Position numbers and translations under genes: made by a program | DNA from: Nitrosomonas sp. Nm132 | GTDB taxonomy: Bacteria; Pseudomonadota; Gammaproteobacteria; Burkholderiales; Nitrosomonadaceae | Reading direction: 5' to 3' | Length of the DNA: 64,000 nt | Assembly (NCBI RefSeq): GCF_900100485.1 | Contig: NZ_FNDH01000014.1 | Location: forward strand, 1 to 64,000 | Shown here: piece after piece, positions 9,860 through 17,905 of the stretch | How positions within the stretch are numbered: the first letter of the stretch is position 1 | Layout of the letters: every line of letters begins with the position of its first letter | Notes under the pieces: generated by a model | The model's input: the letters and a program-made list of their open reading frames with translations, nothing else | Databases searched by the model: none | Told to the model about the DNA's origin: nothing

Positions 9860-10560
9860 TAACCATTTGCATTTTCTGAATTTCCGCCAGGTTTGTTTCT
9901 CCATTAACGTTAATCAAGACAAGACGACCACTGCCTTGAGAGTAGTCGTTGCGAAAATCATAAACACCTCCAATGATAGTCAAATGGCCTTCTTTGACTT
10001 CTGTTGCATATTTCTTTAAGGCGGTCGAGACCTGATGATTCACATTTGACTTAACACTTTCCTTAACCTGTGCATGATCATCAGATTTATTGCCAGCAAC
10101 CTTGATCGTATCTAATTCACGCCAAATTGAAGGCTCAAGATGTGCAGGCTTTGACATGGCAGCTTCAACGGCTCCACAAGATGAGTGTCCTATAATAAAT
10201 AATACTGGGGTATGCTGATGACGAATACCATATTCAATCGATCCTTCAGCGGTTGAAACTTGATTGCCAATATTATGAACCAAAAAAAGGTCTCCGTCAG
10301 GGTGGATATCAAGTGCATGTGTGTAATCGGGAGTCAGCGCAGGTCACCATCGTTGCTATAGGTTTTTGCCCGTGAATAAGTTCAGTGAAATAACCCGGTG
10401 GCAATTTCTTAACAAATTCATCATTAGATTCTATAACATGCCGAACAATTTCTCTAACTTGGTTTTTCTCGCTTTTGTTCACTGGCACCGGAGATTGAGC
10501 CATTAAGCTGCTTGTATTAAACAGGAATGTAAGCAGAACGTTAAAGCTAAGCTTTTGCAT
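9852..10560 (-). pseudogene. Periplasmic beta-carbonic anhydrase, frameshifted
   Basis: Beta-carbonic anhydrases interconvert CO2 and bicarbonate at a zinc held by Cys-His-Cys. The first frame starts at ATG 10560 with a signal peptide (MQKLSFNVLLTFLF...LMAQ) and reaches the first zinc motif CADSR, then ends early after RLHTCT. The expected continuation HALDIHPDGDLFLVHNIGNQ lies in the neighbouring frame and carries the second zinc motif GHSSCGAVEAAM. One missing base near 10315-10320, in the run encoding LHTH, explains the split. All zinc ligands are therefore encoded but not in one frame. Either the gene is newly broken or the base was lost in sequencing. It is coupled to the membrane protein downstream. 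Confidence 0.85.
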
Positions 10561-10735
10561 TGCATGCAATCTCCACTTGATTAAAACGTAATTTAGAGGC
10601 TTTCAATGATTTCTATTTTCGTTATATAGTCAGGCTTGGAAAACACAATAAAAAAATATGATCAATACAATTTCATACTAACAAAATTCAGATTCATTGA
10701 TACCATTAATTATTGATAACTATAAGCACAACGAT

Positions 10736-11425
10736 ATGAGTCACCACGAAATACATAGATCACATCGTATAGGATGGTTACGCGCTGCCGTTCTCGGTGC
10801 AAATGATGGTATCGTTTCAACTGCAAGTCTTGTTATAGGTGTTGCAGCGGCGCATGCCGCGCATACAGACATACTTCTTGCTGGAGTTGCTGGCTTAGTT
10901 GCCGGCGCAATGTCTATGGCTGCAGGCGAATATGTATCGGTAAGCTCTCAATCAGACACAGAAAAGGCAGATCTTGAACTTGAGAGAAAGTCATTAAGCG
11001 ATGATTACGGATTTGAGCTGCAGGAACTTGCAAATATATATGAAGAAAGAGGGCTTGATTCAAATTTGGCAAAACAAGTGGCAGAACAGCTAATGGCGCA
11101 TGATGCATTAGGAGCACATGCAAAAGATGAGCTAGGTTTAGCAGAAAGTGTTAGAGCCCGTCCCATGCAAGCAGCATTTTTCTCTGCGGGTACATTTACT
11201 ATTGGCGCTGCGTTACCATTATTGATCGCATGGAATGTGTCAAGTACTCAGCTCATACCCATAGTTGCGGTATCGTCACTCATATTTCTGGCATCTTTGG
11301 GTAGTCTTGCCGCACTCGCAGGAGGAGCAACTATGTCTATCGGTGCTATCAGAGTTACATTCTGGGGAGCCCTCGCAATGAGTTTAACTGCGGCAGTAGG
11401 AAGATTATTTGGTGTAGCTGTATGA
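10736..11425 (+). CDS. VIT1/CCC1-family iron/manganese transporter
   Basis: The protein (about 229 aa from ATG 10736) is a member of the VIT1/CCC1 family of membrane iron or manganese transporters. Seen directly are the family N-terminus HRSHRIGWLRAAVLGANDGIVSTASLVIGV, then GAMSMAAGEYVSVSSQSDTE in helix 2, an acidic cytoplasmic helical segment (about 85-145) that in this family binds metal, and three further C-terminal helices. I prefer the internal ATG because the family N-terminus begins there; an upstream TTG at 10697 would add 13 unrelated residues. It lies convergent to the trb cluster and divergent from the carbonic anhydrase. Confidence 0.88.
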   Translation: MSHHEIHRSHRIGWLRAAVLGANDGIVSTASLVIGVAAAHAAHTDILLAGVAGLVAGAMSMAAGEYVSVSSQSDTEKADLELERKSLSDDYGFELQELANIYEERGLDSNLAKQVAEQLMAHDALGAHAKDELGLAESVRARPMQAAFFSAGTFTIGAALPLLIAWNVSSTQLIPIVAVSSLIFLASLGSLAALAGGATMSIGAIRVTFWGALAMSLTAAVGRLFGVAV

Positions 11426-11552
11426 CAATAAATTGGCTTTTATGAAGCAATTTTAAGTGGTGTTGGCTTCACTATTTTTTATTTTGAACCTATATCAAAA
11501 TCAGCCTACCTTAGTACTCCGTCAATGTGACAGAACCCTAAACCCTCCAAAA

Positions 11553-11660
11553 ACTGAATCGCCCCGGGAAGCATTAGAGGATCTGCTCGATGAGTTGGGC
11601 ATCGGGTTTGTGGTTTTCGTCGATGACTTGGACAGGTGCCTACCCAAAAGGTCGCGATAG
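11553..11660 (+). pseudogene. KAP-type P-loop NTPase remnant (Walker B segment)
   Basis: The last 35 codons of a short frame encode EALEDLLDELGIGFVVFVDDLDRCLPK. This matches the Walker B region of KAP NTPases (VVFIDDLDRCLP), found in membrane-associated phage-exclusion proteins. Nothing of the Walker A region or membrane insert remains. The homology ends at the left arm of a perfect hairpin (11650-11693). Confidence 0.5.
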
Positions 11661-11693
11661 GAATGCCGGGTAACCGGCATTCCTATCGCGACC
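11650..11693. repeat. Perfect 20-bp inverted repeat with 4-nt loop
   Basis: Positions 11650-11669 and 11674-11693 are exact reverse complements of each other, separated by GTAA. The hairpin sits two bases beyond the trbN stop codon and overlaps the end of the KAP remnant. It could terminate the minus-strand trb operon, but no T-run follows on either strand. Such a perfect long palindrome could also be a recombination junction at the edge of the conjugation module. Confidence 0.9.
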
Positions 11694-11695
11694 AC

Positions 11696-12154
11696 TTAAT
11701 CCGTATAAACGCCAGGCATTTTATTGTTTTCCGTGATAAAGCGATTTTCTAGCCAGTCAGCCCATTTAGCAGCTTTGGCAATCAAATCGGCACGATACTT
11801 GACGTTATATTTTGGAGTCCGAGAATGATAATTCGCCGCTTTTGTCCAGATATCGCCTTTATCATTTTTGATATGTAAACGCACTCGCCAAGCGGCCAGA
11901 TCATAGGCATAACAACCCGGACTTGCTACATGATCAGGCGTAATGCCATATTTGGATAAATCTTGAAGATACGCGGTATTAAACTGCATCGAGCCAACAT
12001 CGTGAGTACCATTACTGTTACGCACCCATTGACCCGGTTTTCCCCCCTCTTTTTCGGCTATCGCCAGCAGGATATTGGCGGGTATTTCATACTTGATAGC
12101 GGCTGTAATTGAGCACGCTACTCTTTCTTCCATATCTGGTGGCAAATCCATCAT
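11696..12154 (-). CDS. trbN: TrbN-like lytic transglycosylase
   Basis: This 152-residue SLT-fold enzyme opens the peptidoglycan for the conjugation channel. The catalytic glutamate lies in ILLAIAEKEGG (about residue 32), followed by the family motif DVGSMQFN and a late AANYHSRTPKYNVKY strand with the typical NYHS. No strong signal peptide is seen, as in several TrbN proteins. It is the last gene of the trb operon, 28 nt downstream of trbL. Length and position match TrbN of IncP plasmids; VirB1 is the functional counterpart elsewhere. Confidence 0.8.
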   Translation of the reverse strand: MMDLPPDMEERVACSITAAIKYEIPANILLAIAEKEGGKPGQWVRNSNGTHDVGSMQFNTAYLQDLSKYGITPDHVASPGCYAYDLAAWRVRLHIKNDKGDIWTKAANYHSRTPKYNVKYRADLIAKAAKWADWLENRFITENNKMPGVYTD

Positions 12155-12182
12155 TGAGCGAATCGCTTAAGTGCCCTATCCA

Positions 12183-13274
12183 TTATTTACCCCCTCCCTG
12201 CGAAATATTGTTTATACCCGCTGATTCTTGAGCCTGGCCCTTTTCAATTGCACTACGTAAAGCATCCGACCCCGCACTTCTTGCTGTTGTCAGTCGACCA
12301 GCTGCCAGTGTTCCACCATAAGATGCAACGGTTGCAGCGGTACTAGTCGCTGCCATAAAACCACCTGGACTATAGCTGCCAATTCCGGCAGCAGAGCCTA
12401 TGCTACTGCCAGTTACAATGCCAGCGAGCAGCAGTGGCAACCTGGAAATTAATACAAAGAATGCAATCGTAAAAATCAGCATAACTGCCAATTCTTCATA
12501 ATTCAGAACATTTTTCCCCATTTTGGCGTAAAAGCTGGACAACAGATCACTGCCAATACCAACAATCAATAACATTACAAATAACTGTATTCCAATACCC
12601 AGAACCGTTTTGAAGTAGTTTATGGCGATGTCGGATGTCCAGCGGGCACCCCCAAATCCCAGAAAGAAGATGCCCGCATACATCAATACCCAGGATGAAA
12701 TTAGCAAGAACAGCATGTTTACTGCAATTACCGCCAAGATGACTAAAATAACCAACGATATGATGACAGCTATTAAACTGTCCATTGGTTGCATAAATGA
12801 AAGATTTTTCGTGGCCTGGTTCCAGATTAAAATGCCTGTATCTACAATGCTAGAATGACTAGCTCCACCCGGCAAACTGGCCGCACTCCTACCCAAATCC
12901 TCCATCGACATAATAAGAGTACCAGCGATGTTATGGCCTGATACGGCATTGGTCAGCAGCCAGAAGTAAAAACCTGTGAAGATAATAAAACGAGTGAACT
13001 CAGCAAAGAAATCCCCTATATCGGCTTTACGCAACAGCATCATGCCAAATGTCCAAACCATTGAAATCAGTACCAACGACCAGAACAATCGCTCAGCTGC
13101 ACCCTGGATAATGTTCTGCCAAGACTTAACTTTGCCACCAAACTTTTGAACAACCTGATCTAGCACGCTCTGATTGGTTGCTGGGTCAATATAGGCCAGT
13201 TCAGCAAATGCTCCGGTAGACAAACAGATCATAAACATCATGATTATAAAAGTGCCTAGATTCATCCTGTGCAT
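12183..13274 (-). CDS. trbL: TrbL/VirB6-type inner-membrane channel protein
   Basis: This polytopic inner-membrane protein (363 aa) should form part of the DNA translocation pore. A signal-like first helix (FIIMMFMICLSTGAFA) is followed by helices around residues 63-80, 92-110, 165-185 and 185-215 and by FFLGFGGARWTSDIAINYFKTVLGIGIQLF, a hallmark block of TrbL. The C-terminal 80 residues are Gly, Ser and Ala-rich and probably disordered. It lies between the small TrbK-like lipoprotein gene and trbN, as in IncP Tra2. Confidence 0.88.
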   Translation of the reverse strand: MHRMNLGTFIIMMFMICLSTGAFAELAYIDPATNQSVLDQVVQKFGGKVKSWQNIIQGAAERLFWSLVLISMVWTFGMMLLRKADIGDFFAEFTRFIIFTGFYFWLLTNAVSGHNIAGTLIMSMEDLGRSAASLPGGASHSSIVDTGILIWNQATKNLSFMQPMDSLIAVIISLVILVILAVIAVNMLFLLISSWVLMYAGIFFLGFGGARWTSDIAINYFKTVLGIGIQLFVMLLIVGIGSDLLSSFYAKMGKNVLNYEELAVMLIFTIAFFVLISRLPLLLAGIVTGSSIGSAAGIGSYSPGGFMAATSTAATVASYGGTLAAGRLTTARSAGSDALRSAIEKGQAQESAGINNISQGGGK

Positions 13275-13316
13275 TTATATGTCTCCCTGGTTAATTTGCC
13301 AGAATTTGATCTATTC

Positions 13317-13496
13317 TTACTTATCAAAGCCTTCTGCGTCTCTAACAGACCAACCCTTTCTTTCCGGCATTTCACTTAATTCTTTCTTAGGCTCATTCAA
13401 TTCAAGCTTGCCATCACCATCCTTATAACACCCTGACAACAGCAGTAAAGACAATAAACAGATCACTGCAATACTCAAATCACTCTTTTTCATCAT
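13317..13496 (-). CDS. trbK: TrbK-like small lipoprotein (candidate entry-exclusion protein)
   Basis: This 59-codon gene lies between trbJ and trbL, where IncP plasmids carry trbK. It starts at ATG ATG (13496) after GAGGAGA and encodes a lipoprotein signal ending in LLSGC with Cys23 as the predicted lipidation site, followed by a short charged tail. Size, signal and position support TrbK, which blocks entry of a second related plasmid. The sequence outside the signal is not diagnostic. Its C-terminus GWSVRDAEGFDK resembles the last residues of the neighbouring TrbJ (NWSVRDAF), which is unusual. Confidence 0.7.
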   Translation of the reverse strand: MMKKSDLSIAVICLLSLLLLSGCYKDGDGKLELNEPKKELSEMPERKGWSVRDAEGFDK

Positions 13497-13516
13497 TCTC
13501 TCCTCAGATTAGTGTT

Positions 13517-14317
13517 TTAAAAGGCATCTCTTACAGACCAATTCCTACCAGCAGGTAATATCTCAGGACTTAATCGCTTGGTCGCTGCCTCACGCGCGGC
13601 CTGTTGCATGGCCTTTTGATCTACTTCGGCCTGACTTTGCGTATTGGTGGCATTATGCTGGACAATCAGCATTTGACGAATTTGCAGCAACTGGTTGGCC
13701 TGGTACGCGGCCAATTGATTGGCATATTGCAGGGCTTCCATTTGTCCCTGGGCAGACTCGGTTCTTTGTTGCAAGACTTGCAGGTGAGCGGCATCCAGTG
13801 GGATCTGATTCTGATGTTCGCTCAAGCCGCGCAAGAGCGAATCATTAGCATTTTTTTGCGCATCCGTACGGGTATTTTGTCCGTCCTGCAGCAGCTTCCA
13901 GGCGGTATCGTTGCATTTTCCCTGCAAATCAAAACAAGGTGAACTACGATAATATTCAACATTGCGAAACCGCTGCATATAACCATCCAGTCCGCCGTGC
14001 TGTTGCTCATAATAGCGTATGGTATTGGTCAGATAGATTAGCTTGTTCATCGAATATTGCGCTTGTGCCCAGAGATAGGCAGGTGGAGCTATCGTATTAC
14101 GGATCATGTTTTCATATTGCATCAGCTGAGTCTTATACTGCTCTATTTGCTTCAGTGTCTGTTCGACATTCTCGATGGCGGTAACGATGGTTTGTTTTAC
14201 ATTTGCCATATCAATGACAGCCATTCCACCTGCTTTGATAACCGATGAATAACCGGCATTACCCAGCATTAATAGCATTCCGATCAACTGAGCAGCTAGC
14301 TTTTGTCTGTTTCTCAT
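13517..14317 (-). CDS. trbJ: TrbJ, conjugative transfer protein
   Basis: The 266-residue protein has an N-terminal export signal (QLIGMLLMLGNAGYSS) and a long helical body. The segment VKQTIVTAIENVEQTLKQIE (about 40-60) followed by YKTQLMQYENMIRNT is the TrbJ/VirB5-type coiled-coil region, and ALQYANQLAAYQANQLLQIRQML (about 195-217) is the second conserved helix. TrbJ probably acts at the pilus tip or in the periplasm. One Cys pair (PCFDLQGKC) may form a disulfide. It follows trbI by 17 nt on the same strand. Confidence 0.88.
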   Translation of the reverse strand: MRNRQKLAAQLIGMLLMLGNAGYSSVIKAGGMAVIDMANVKQTIVTAIENVEQTLKQIEQYKTQLMQYENMIRNTIAPPAYLWAQAQYSMNKLIYLTNTIRYYEQQHGGLDGYMQRFRNVEYYRSSPCFDLQGKCNDTAWKLLQDGQNTRTDAQKNANDSLLRGLSEHQNQIPLDAAHLQVLQQRTESAQGQMEALQYANQLAAYQANQLLQIRQMLIVQHNATNTQSQAEVDQKAMQQAAREAATKRLSPEILPAGRNWSVRDAF

Positions 14318-14334
14318 GTTTGATCACTCCTGTT

Positions 14335-15738
14335 TTAATAATCAAATGCTTGATACGGTTGAGAGAACTTTATGTCTTTGGTAACGATGATGTTGAAGCG
14401 ATAACCCGGCCTGATTTCAAGTGTAGGTGAGATATTCAGGTTTTTGCGAATAAGATTGGCAGCTACCAATCCCAATTGCTGGCCCAGCGATTGGCTCATG
14501 ATGCTACCGGCGTTTTGCCGCCCGAACGCACCCCCTGAATCACGCTGGCTGTATGCTGAACCGGCGACAATGGCCGACATAACCAGGGCTGAACCAAAGA
14601 TGCGCAGGTAGTGGTTATTGATCTGATCTTGAAATCCAGCATAACCCATTCCGTCAGCACCCGGCATGGCGCCAATATCCATGGTTTTTCCATCCGGAAA
14701 GATGATGCGCTGCCAGGCGACCAGCACACGTGCCTGACCAAATTCGACTTCGCTGGAGTAGGTGCCCACTAGCCTGGATCCCTGTGGAATCAAACGCCAT
14801 TTGCCAATCGGGGAATCATAAATATGCTGACTGACCTGCGCCATGATCTGCCCCGGCAGGCTGGAATTAATACCGGATATCAAGGTTGCCGGTATTACAA
14901 ATCCTGTTTGCAGAATATAAGGTGATGCAGGTTTTTGCATTTCGCTCTTCAATTTCCAGCGTTCCTCGCCACTCGCTGAATCAAAGCGTGAATAATCTTG
15001 AGTCTGCACACTAACATCGTCATCCAGCAAACGAGGGCTCTCATCGTCCCTGTGTTCACCGCCTACCCCTGATCCTCCGGCCACACTTGCTTCCCCATCC
15101 CGTCTCAACTGCGCCAGACGCGCATGATAGGCAACCGTTGGATCTTCACGCAGATTTGCATCCATCTGTTGACGCACTGACGCCAATTTGGCCAGCATTT
15201 CCTCACGTGTTTCAGGTGTACCCGTGCCGGTTAAATCCGGCGATGATCCGGTACTTCTGGGTGCCACCACATTCACATTTGTTTTGGCCTTGATCGCTTC
15301 TTCCAGTTGCTGGCGTTTCAGCATCCGAATATGTGCAATATCCGCTTGAAGCGATAGATCGGATGCATTAACTGATGGCGGCAAAGGCGGCCTATCCAGA
15401 TCCGATGGTCGCTCAATGATGATCCCCTGCATCGATGATTTAGAGGGTTCTGGAATCACCGGTGGAGTTTTAGATTCGATGATGCCGCCAACATAGTCTT
15501 TGGCGATGAGTGAGGCAAAGGAATGGCTCGATTGGACATCTTTGTTCCCATCGGGATCAAAATGACCGCGCTCAGTAGCACGATTCATGGCAACCATCAT
15601 CATGAGCAGCATGAATATCAGCATGATCGCGCCAAAGATGACAATCGGGAGGTTATTGACACGCCGCACACCTGCGCTTCTTGCGACCCCATCCGGGGAT
15701 GAATCAGGCGACAGGAGTCTTGAATTGGTTGACATCAC
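14335..15738 (-). CDS. trbI: TrbI/VirB10-family core complex protein
   Basis: TrbI spans both membranes and forms the outer-membrane core of the type IV secretion channel. The 467-residue protein shows a short cytoplasmic N-terminus, one transmembrane helix (LPIVIFGAIMLIFMLLMMMV, about 30-49), a low-complexity periplasmic linker, and a C-terminal VirB10 beta-barrel domain from about residue 265: ILQTGFVIPATLISGINSSL, PIGKWRLIPQGSRLVGTY, AGFQDQINNHYLRIFGSAL. The end ILEIRPGYRF-type block (LEIRPGYRFNIIVTKDI) is typical. It is flanked by trbH and trbJ in the IncP order. Confidence 0.92.
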   Translation of the reverse strand: MMSTNSRLLSPDSSPDGVARSAGVRRVNNLPIVIFGAIMLIFMLLMMMVAMNRATERGHFDPDGNKDVQSSHSFASLIAKDYVGGIIESKTPPVIPEPSKSSMQGIIIERPSDLDRPPLPPSVNASDLSLQADIAHIRMLKRQQLEEAIKAKTNVNVVAPRSTGSSPDLTGTGTPETREEMLAKLASVRQQMDANLREDPTVAYHARLAQLRRDGEASVAGGSGVGGEHRDDESPRLLDDDVSVQTQDYSRFDSASGEERWKLKSEMQKPASPYILQTGFVIPATLISGINSSLPGQIMAQVSQHIYDSPIGKWRLIPQGSRLVGTYSSEVEFGQARVLVAWQRIIFPDGKTMDIGAMPGADGMGYAGFQDQINNHYLRIFGSALVMSAIVAGSAYSQRDSGGAFGRQNAGSIMSQSLGQQLGLVAANLIRKNLNISPTLEIRPGYRFNIIVTKDIKFSQPYQAFDY

Positions 15739-15747
15739 CCCTACCCC

Positions 15748-16215
15748 CTATTCTTTTCTGACCCAAAGACCCGCAGGATGAATACTGTCAGCTTGCACCA
15801 TGAATGCACGCGACAAGCGCATATCATCAATCATGAGTTTGATGTGATACAAATCACCCGACCGGTCAATGACATAACTCAGGATCAAACCTTTCTGCGG
15901 CTCAGTTTCGGACTGATGAGGCGCAGCCAATTTTTGCCGCTGAATTAGTTGCTGAGTCGCTTCCTGAACCGCAAACCCTTCGAGACGAAGATTTTCTATC
16001 AAGGCATGACCAAACGGATTATTAACCGTATGACTCAGATTAAACTGCGTATTGGCCGCCGGATACAGGCGCATTAATTGGGCGGTCACATCATCGGCCA
16101 TCGCTTTGCTGGTTGCGAGTGACGGATTTTGAATAAAATTGCCATAGGGTTGCGTTGCACAGCCGACCTGAAGCAATAGCAGGGACAAGGCAAGAATTAA
16201 AGTACTGAATCGCAT
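15748..16215 (-). CDS. trbH: TrbH-like lipoprotein
   Basis: From ATG 16215 the product is 155 aa; a TTG two codons upstream (16221) overlaps the trbG stop. The signal peptide ends in LQVGC, making Cys the lipidated residue, and the mature part contains DDVTAQLMRLYPAANTQFNL, typical of TrbH of P-type transfer systems. TrbH is thought to stabilise the outer-membrane part of the channel together with TrbG and TrbI. The 4-nt spacing or overlap with trbG suggests translational coupling. Confidence 0.82.
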   Translation of the reverse strand: MRFSTLILALSLLLLQVGCATQPYGNFIQNPSLATSKAMADDVTAQLMRLYPAANTQFNLSHTVNNPFGHALIENLRLEGFAVQEATQQLIQRQKLAAPHQSETEPQKGLILSYVIDRSGDLYHIKLMIDDMRLSRAFMVQADSIHPAGLWVRKE

Positions 16216-16217
16216 GA

Positions 16218-17126
16218 TCAATTCCCCCGCGTAATCATGACCCGGCTCTGATTACCGCCCACACCCGCAATTAAAATAGCCTTATCGAACACGGTATCCA
16301 CAATATAGCGATCGCCCTGCAAACGATAATTCACCGTCACTGTTTCATCACCACTAAAAATGCCGCCTTCCTTGCTCAATAGCAGCAAAGTCGGTGCTTC
16401 TGTCTGCGCCATGATGGCAGGCATTTGTATGATGGTTTTCTGGCCATCGTTATAGACACGCAGCGGCTTCCAGGCAGCATTGCCAGACACCGCATACGCA
16501 AAATCCAGATTGCCCAGATATTCTCCGGTTTCAGGAAAGGTGCGTGATTTTTTGATGTCCCTGGCATGGCTTTCCTTATTTCTAATCGCATCCCATTTAG
16601 CCAAGGTATCTTCCGGATAAATGAAACTGACTCTCGGCATGAAATCACGCCGATGGGATCTGAGACGCATGTGGTACGTGCGCCGGTTGGTGGTCACTAC
16701 CAAGGATGTTTCCAGGCCCACATCCATTGGTTTGACAATCAAATGTTGTACCTCCGTAGAACCCTGGCCGGTTACTGCCGGTTCTATTAGCCAGCGCGCC
16801 TGATCGCCCAGATGAATCGAATTAACCTGCTCACCCGGCTGCAATTCGATATCGCATACCTGCAATACGGCATAGACGATGCTGGGTTGCTGTGAACCAA
16901 ACAGAAAACGAATTGATCCATCCGGCCCAGCAACCGGCTTTATGCCGCTGGGATTAACTGCCTGCCATTTCTTGGCCAGATCAATGGCGGCACGTTCCTG
17001 TGGGGTTAATTGAGGATTCTTATCGGTGAAATACGCTTCAGACAGGCCATTAGCATAGCCTGGTGCAGCAAGTCCAATGGAAAGAATCAGCGTGCTCAGC
17101 GCACTTAAAGAGCGTAACGGCGTCAT
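16218..17126 (-). CDS. trbG: TrbG/VirB9-family outer-membrane channel protein
   Basis: The 302-residue periplasmic/outer-membrane protein has a signal peptide (LSALSTLILSIGLAAPGYA) and the VirB9/CagX fold: IRFLFGSQQPSIVYAVLQVCDIELQPGE (about 68-95), HLIVKPMDVGLETSLVVTTNRRTYHMRL (about 127-154), and the C-terminal YRLQGDRYIVDTVFDKAILI that inserts in the pore. It pairs with TrbI and TrbH. It lies 14 nt downstream of trbF. Confidence 0.92.
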   Translation of the reverse strand: MTPLRSLSALSTLILSIGLAAPGYANGLSEAYFTDKNPQLTPQERAAIDLAKKWQAVNPSGIKPVAGPDGSIRFLFGSQQPSIVYAVLQVCDIELQPGEQVNSIHLGDQARWLIEPAVTGQGSTEVQHLIVKPMDVGLETSLVVTTNRRTYHMRLRSHRRDFMPRVSFIYPEDTLAKWDAIRNKESHARDIKKSRTFPETGEYLGNLDFAYAVSGNAAWKPLRVYNDGQKTIIQMPAIMAQTEAPTLLLLSKEGGIFSGDETVTVNYRLQGDRYIVDTVFDKAILIAGVGGNQSRVMITRGN

Positions 17127-17140
17127 GATGAGTGATCCAT

Positions 17141-17905
17141 TTATGTTTGTTTCGACCAGGAGAAATCCTGGATATAAATGCCCAGCGGGTTATTTCGGAT
17201 CTGTTCTTCCGTCGTGCTTTGTGTGGTCGGCTTGTTATAGACTCTAAGCAAAGCACGCATCTTGAAAGGTGGCTCGGTTAAGTGCCCTTGCCGGTCATAG
17301 ACTTTTTCCAGCCAGTCGACCTGCCAGGTCTCCGGCGATTGGGGAATCACCGATATGATTTCAATACTCACCGTCTGTGTTTCCGCACGTTTGAAAGGAC
17401 TGCTTGCCTCATGACTATTGAATCATTCGTTGGCTTTCGCCGTGGCGGGATCGTTATTGGACAGCATGGCATACGCACGAAAGATGGCGCGCCGTTGCAA
17501 GGCGATATCCGGTGTCACCATGCGCAGATCATTGATGAATGCGGCAACCGATGCATAGACCACACGCTGATCGGCCACCGCAGCGATATCCGCACGCGAA
17601 ACCGCGATCGCTTCCCCCAATTGATTGACCTGCACCACATAGGGGATGAATTTGGATTGACTGCCGATAGCAATGACCCCCCCTACCCCTGCCAGCGCAA
17701 TCAATAAACAAAGGAGTGCCAGCATTTGCCACATATTGCGCGAGGCATGAACCTCGCGCATATGGTCATTCCAGGTGCGCCGCGCTGACAGATAAGGATT
17801 TTCGTTTTCGCTAGAGCGACGCCCCCCTGCCATCACACCGTCATTAACATGCATAGGGTCAGCCGCATCCGGCTTTAATCTGAAAAGCTCAATGATCCTA
17901 TTCAT
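17141..17905 (-). pseudogene. trbF: TrbF/VirB8-family protein with an in-frame TGA
   Basis: TrbF is the bitopic VirB8-like scaffold of the channel. The frame of 255 codons (normal family length) is intact apart from a TGA at 17423-17425. The N-terminal part carries the cytoplasmic tail, one transmembrane helix (QMLALLCLLIALAGVGGVIA, about 60-79) and YVVQVNQLGEAIAV. After the stop the same frame continues FNSHEASSPFKRAETQTVSI and the closing strands TWQVDWLEKVYDRQG. The stop replaces what should be a tryptophan (NE-W-FNS), explained by one G-to-A change of TGG. trbF is essential in related systems, so either conjugation is disabled, there is read-through, or the base is an error. The start overlaps the trbE stop (ATGA). 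Confidence 0.88.
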
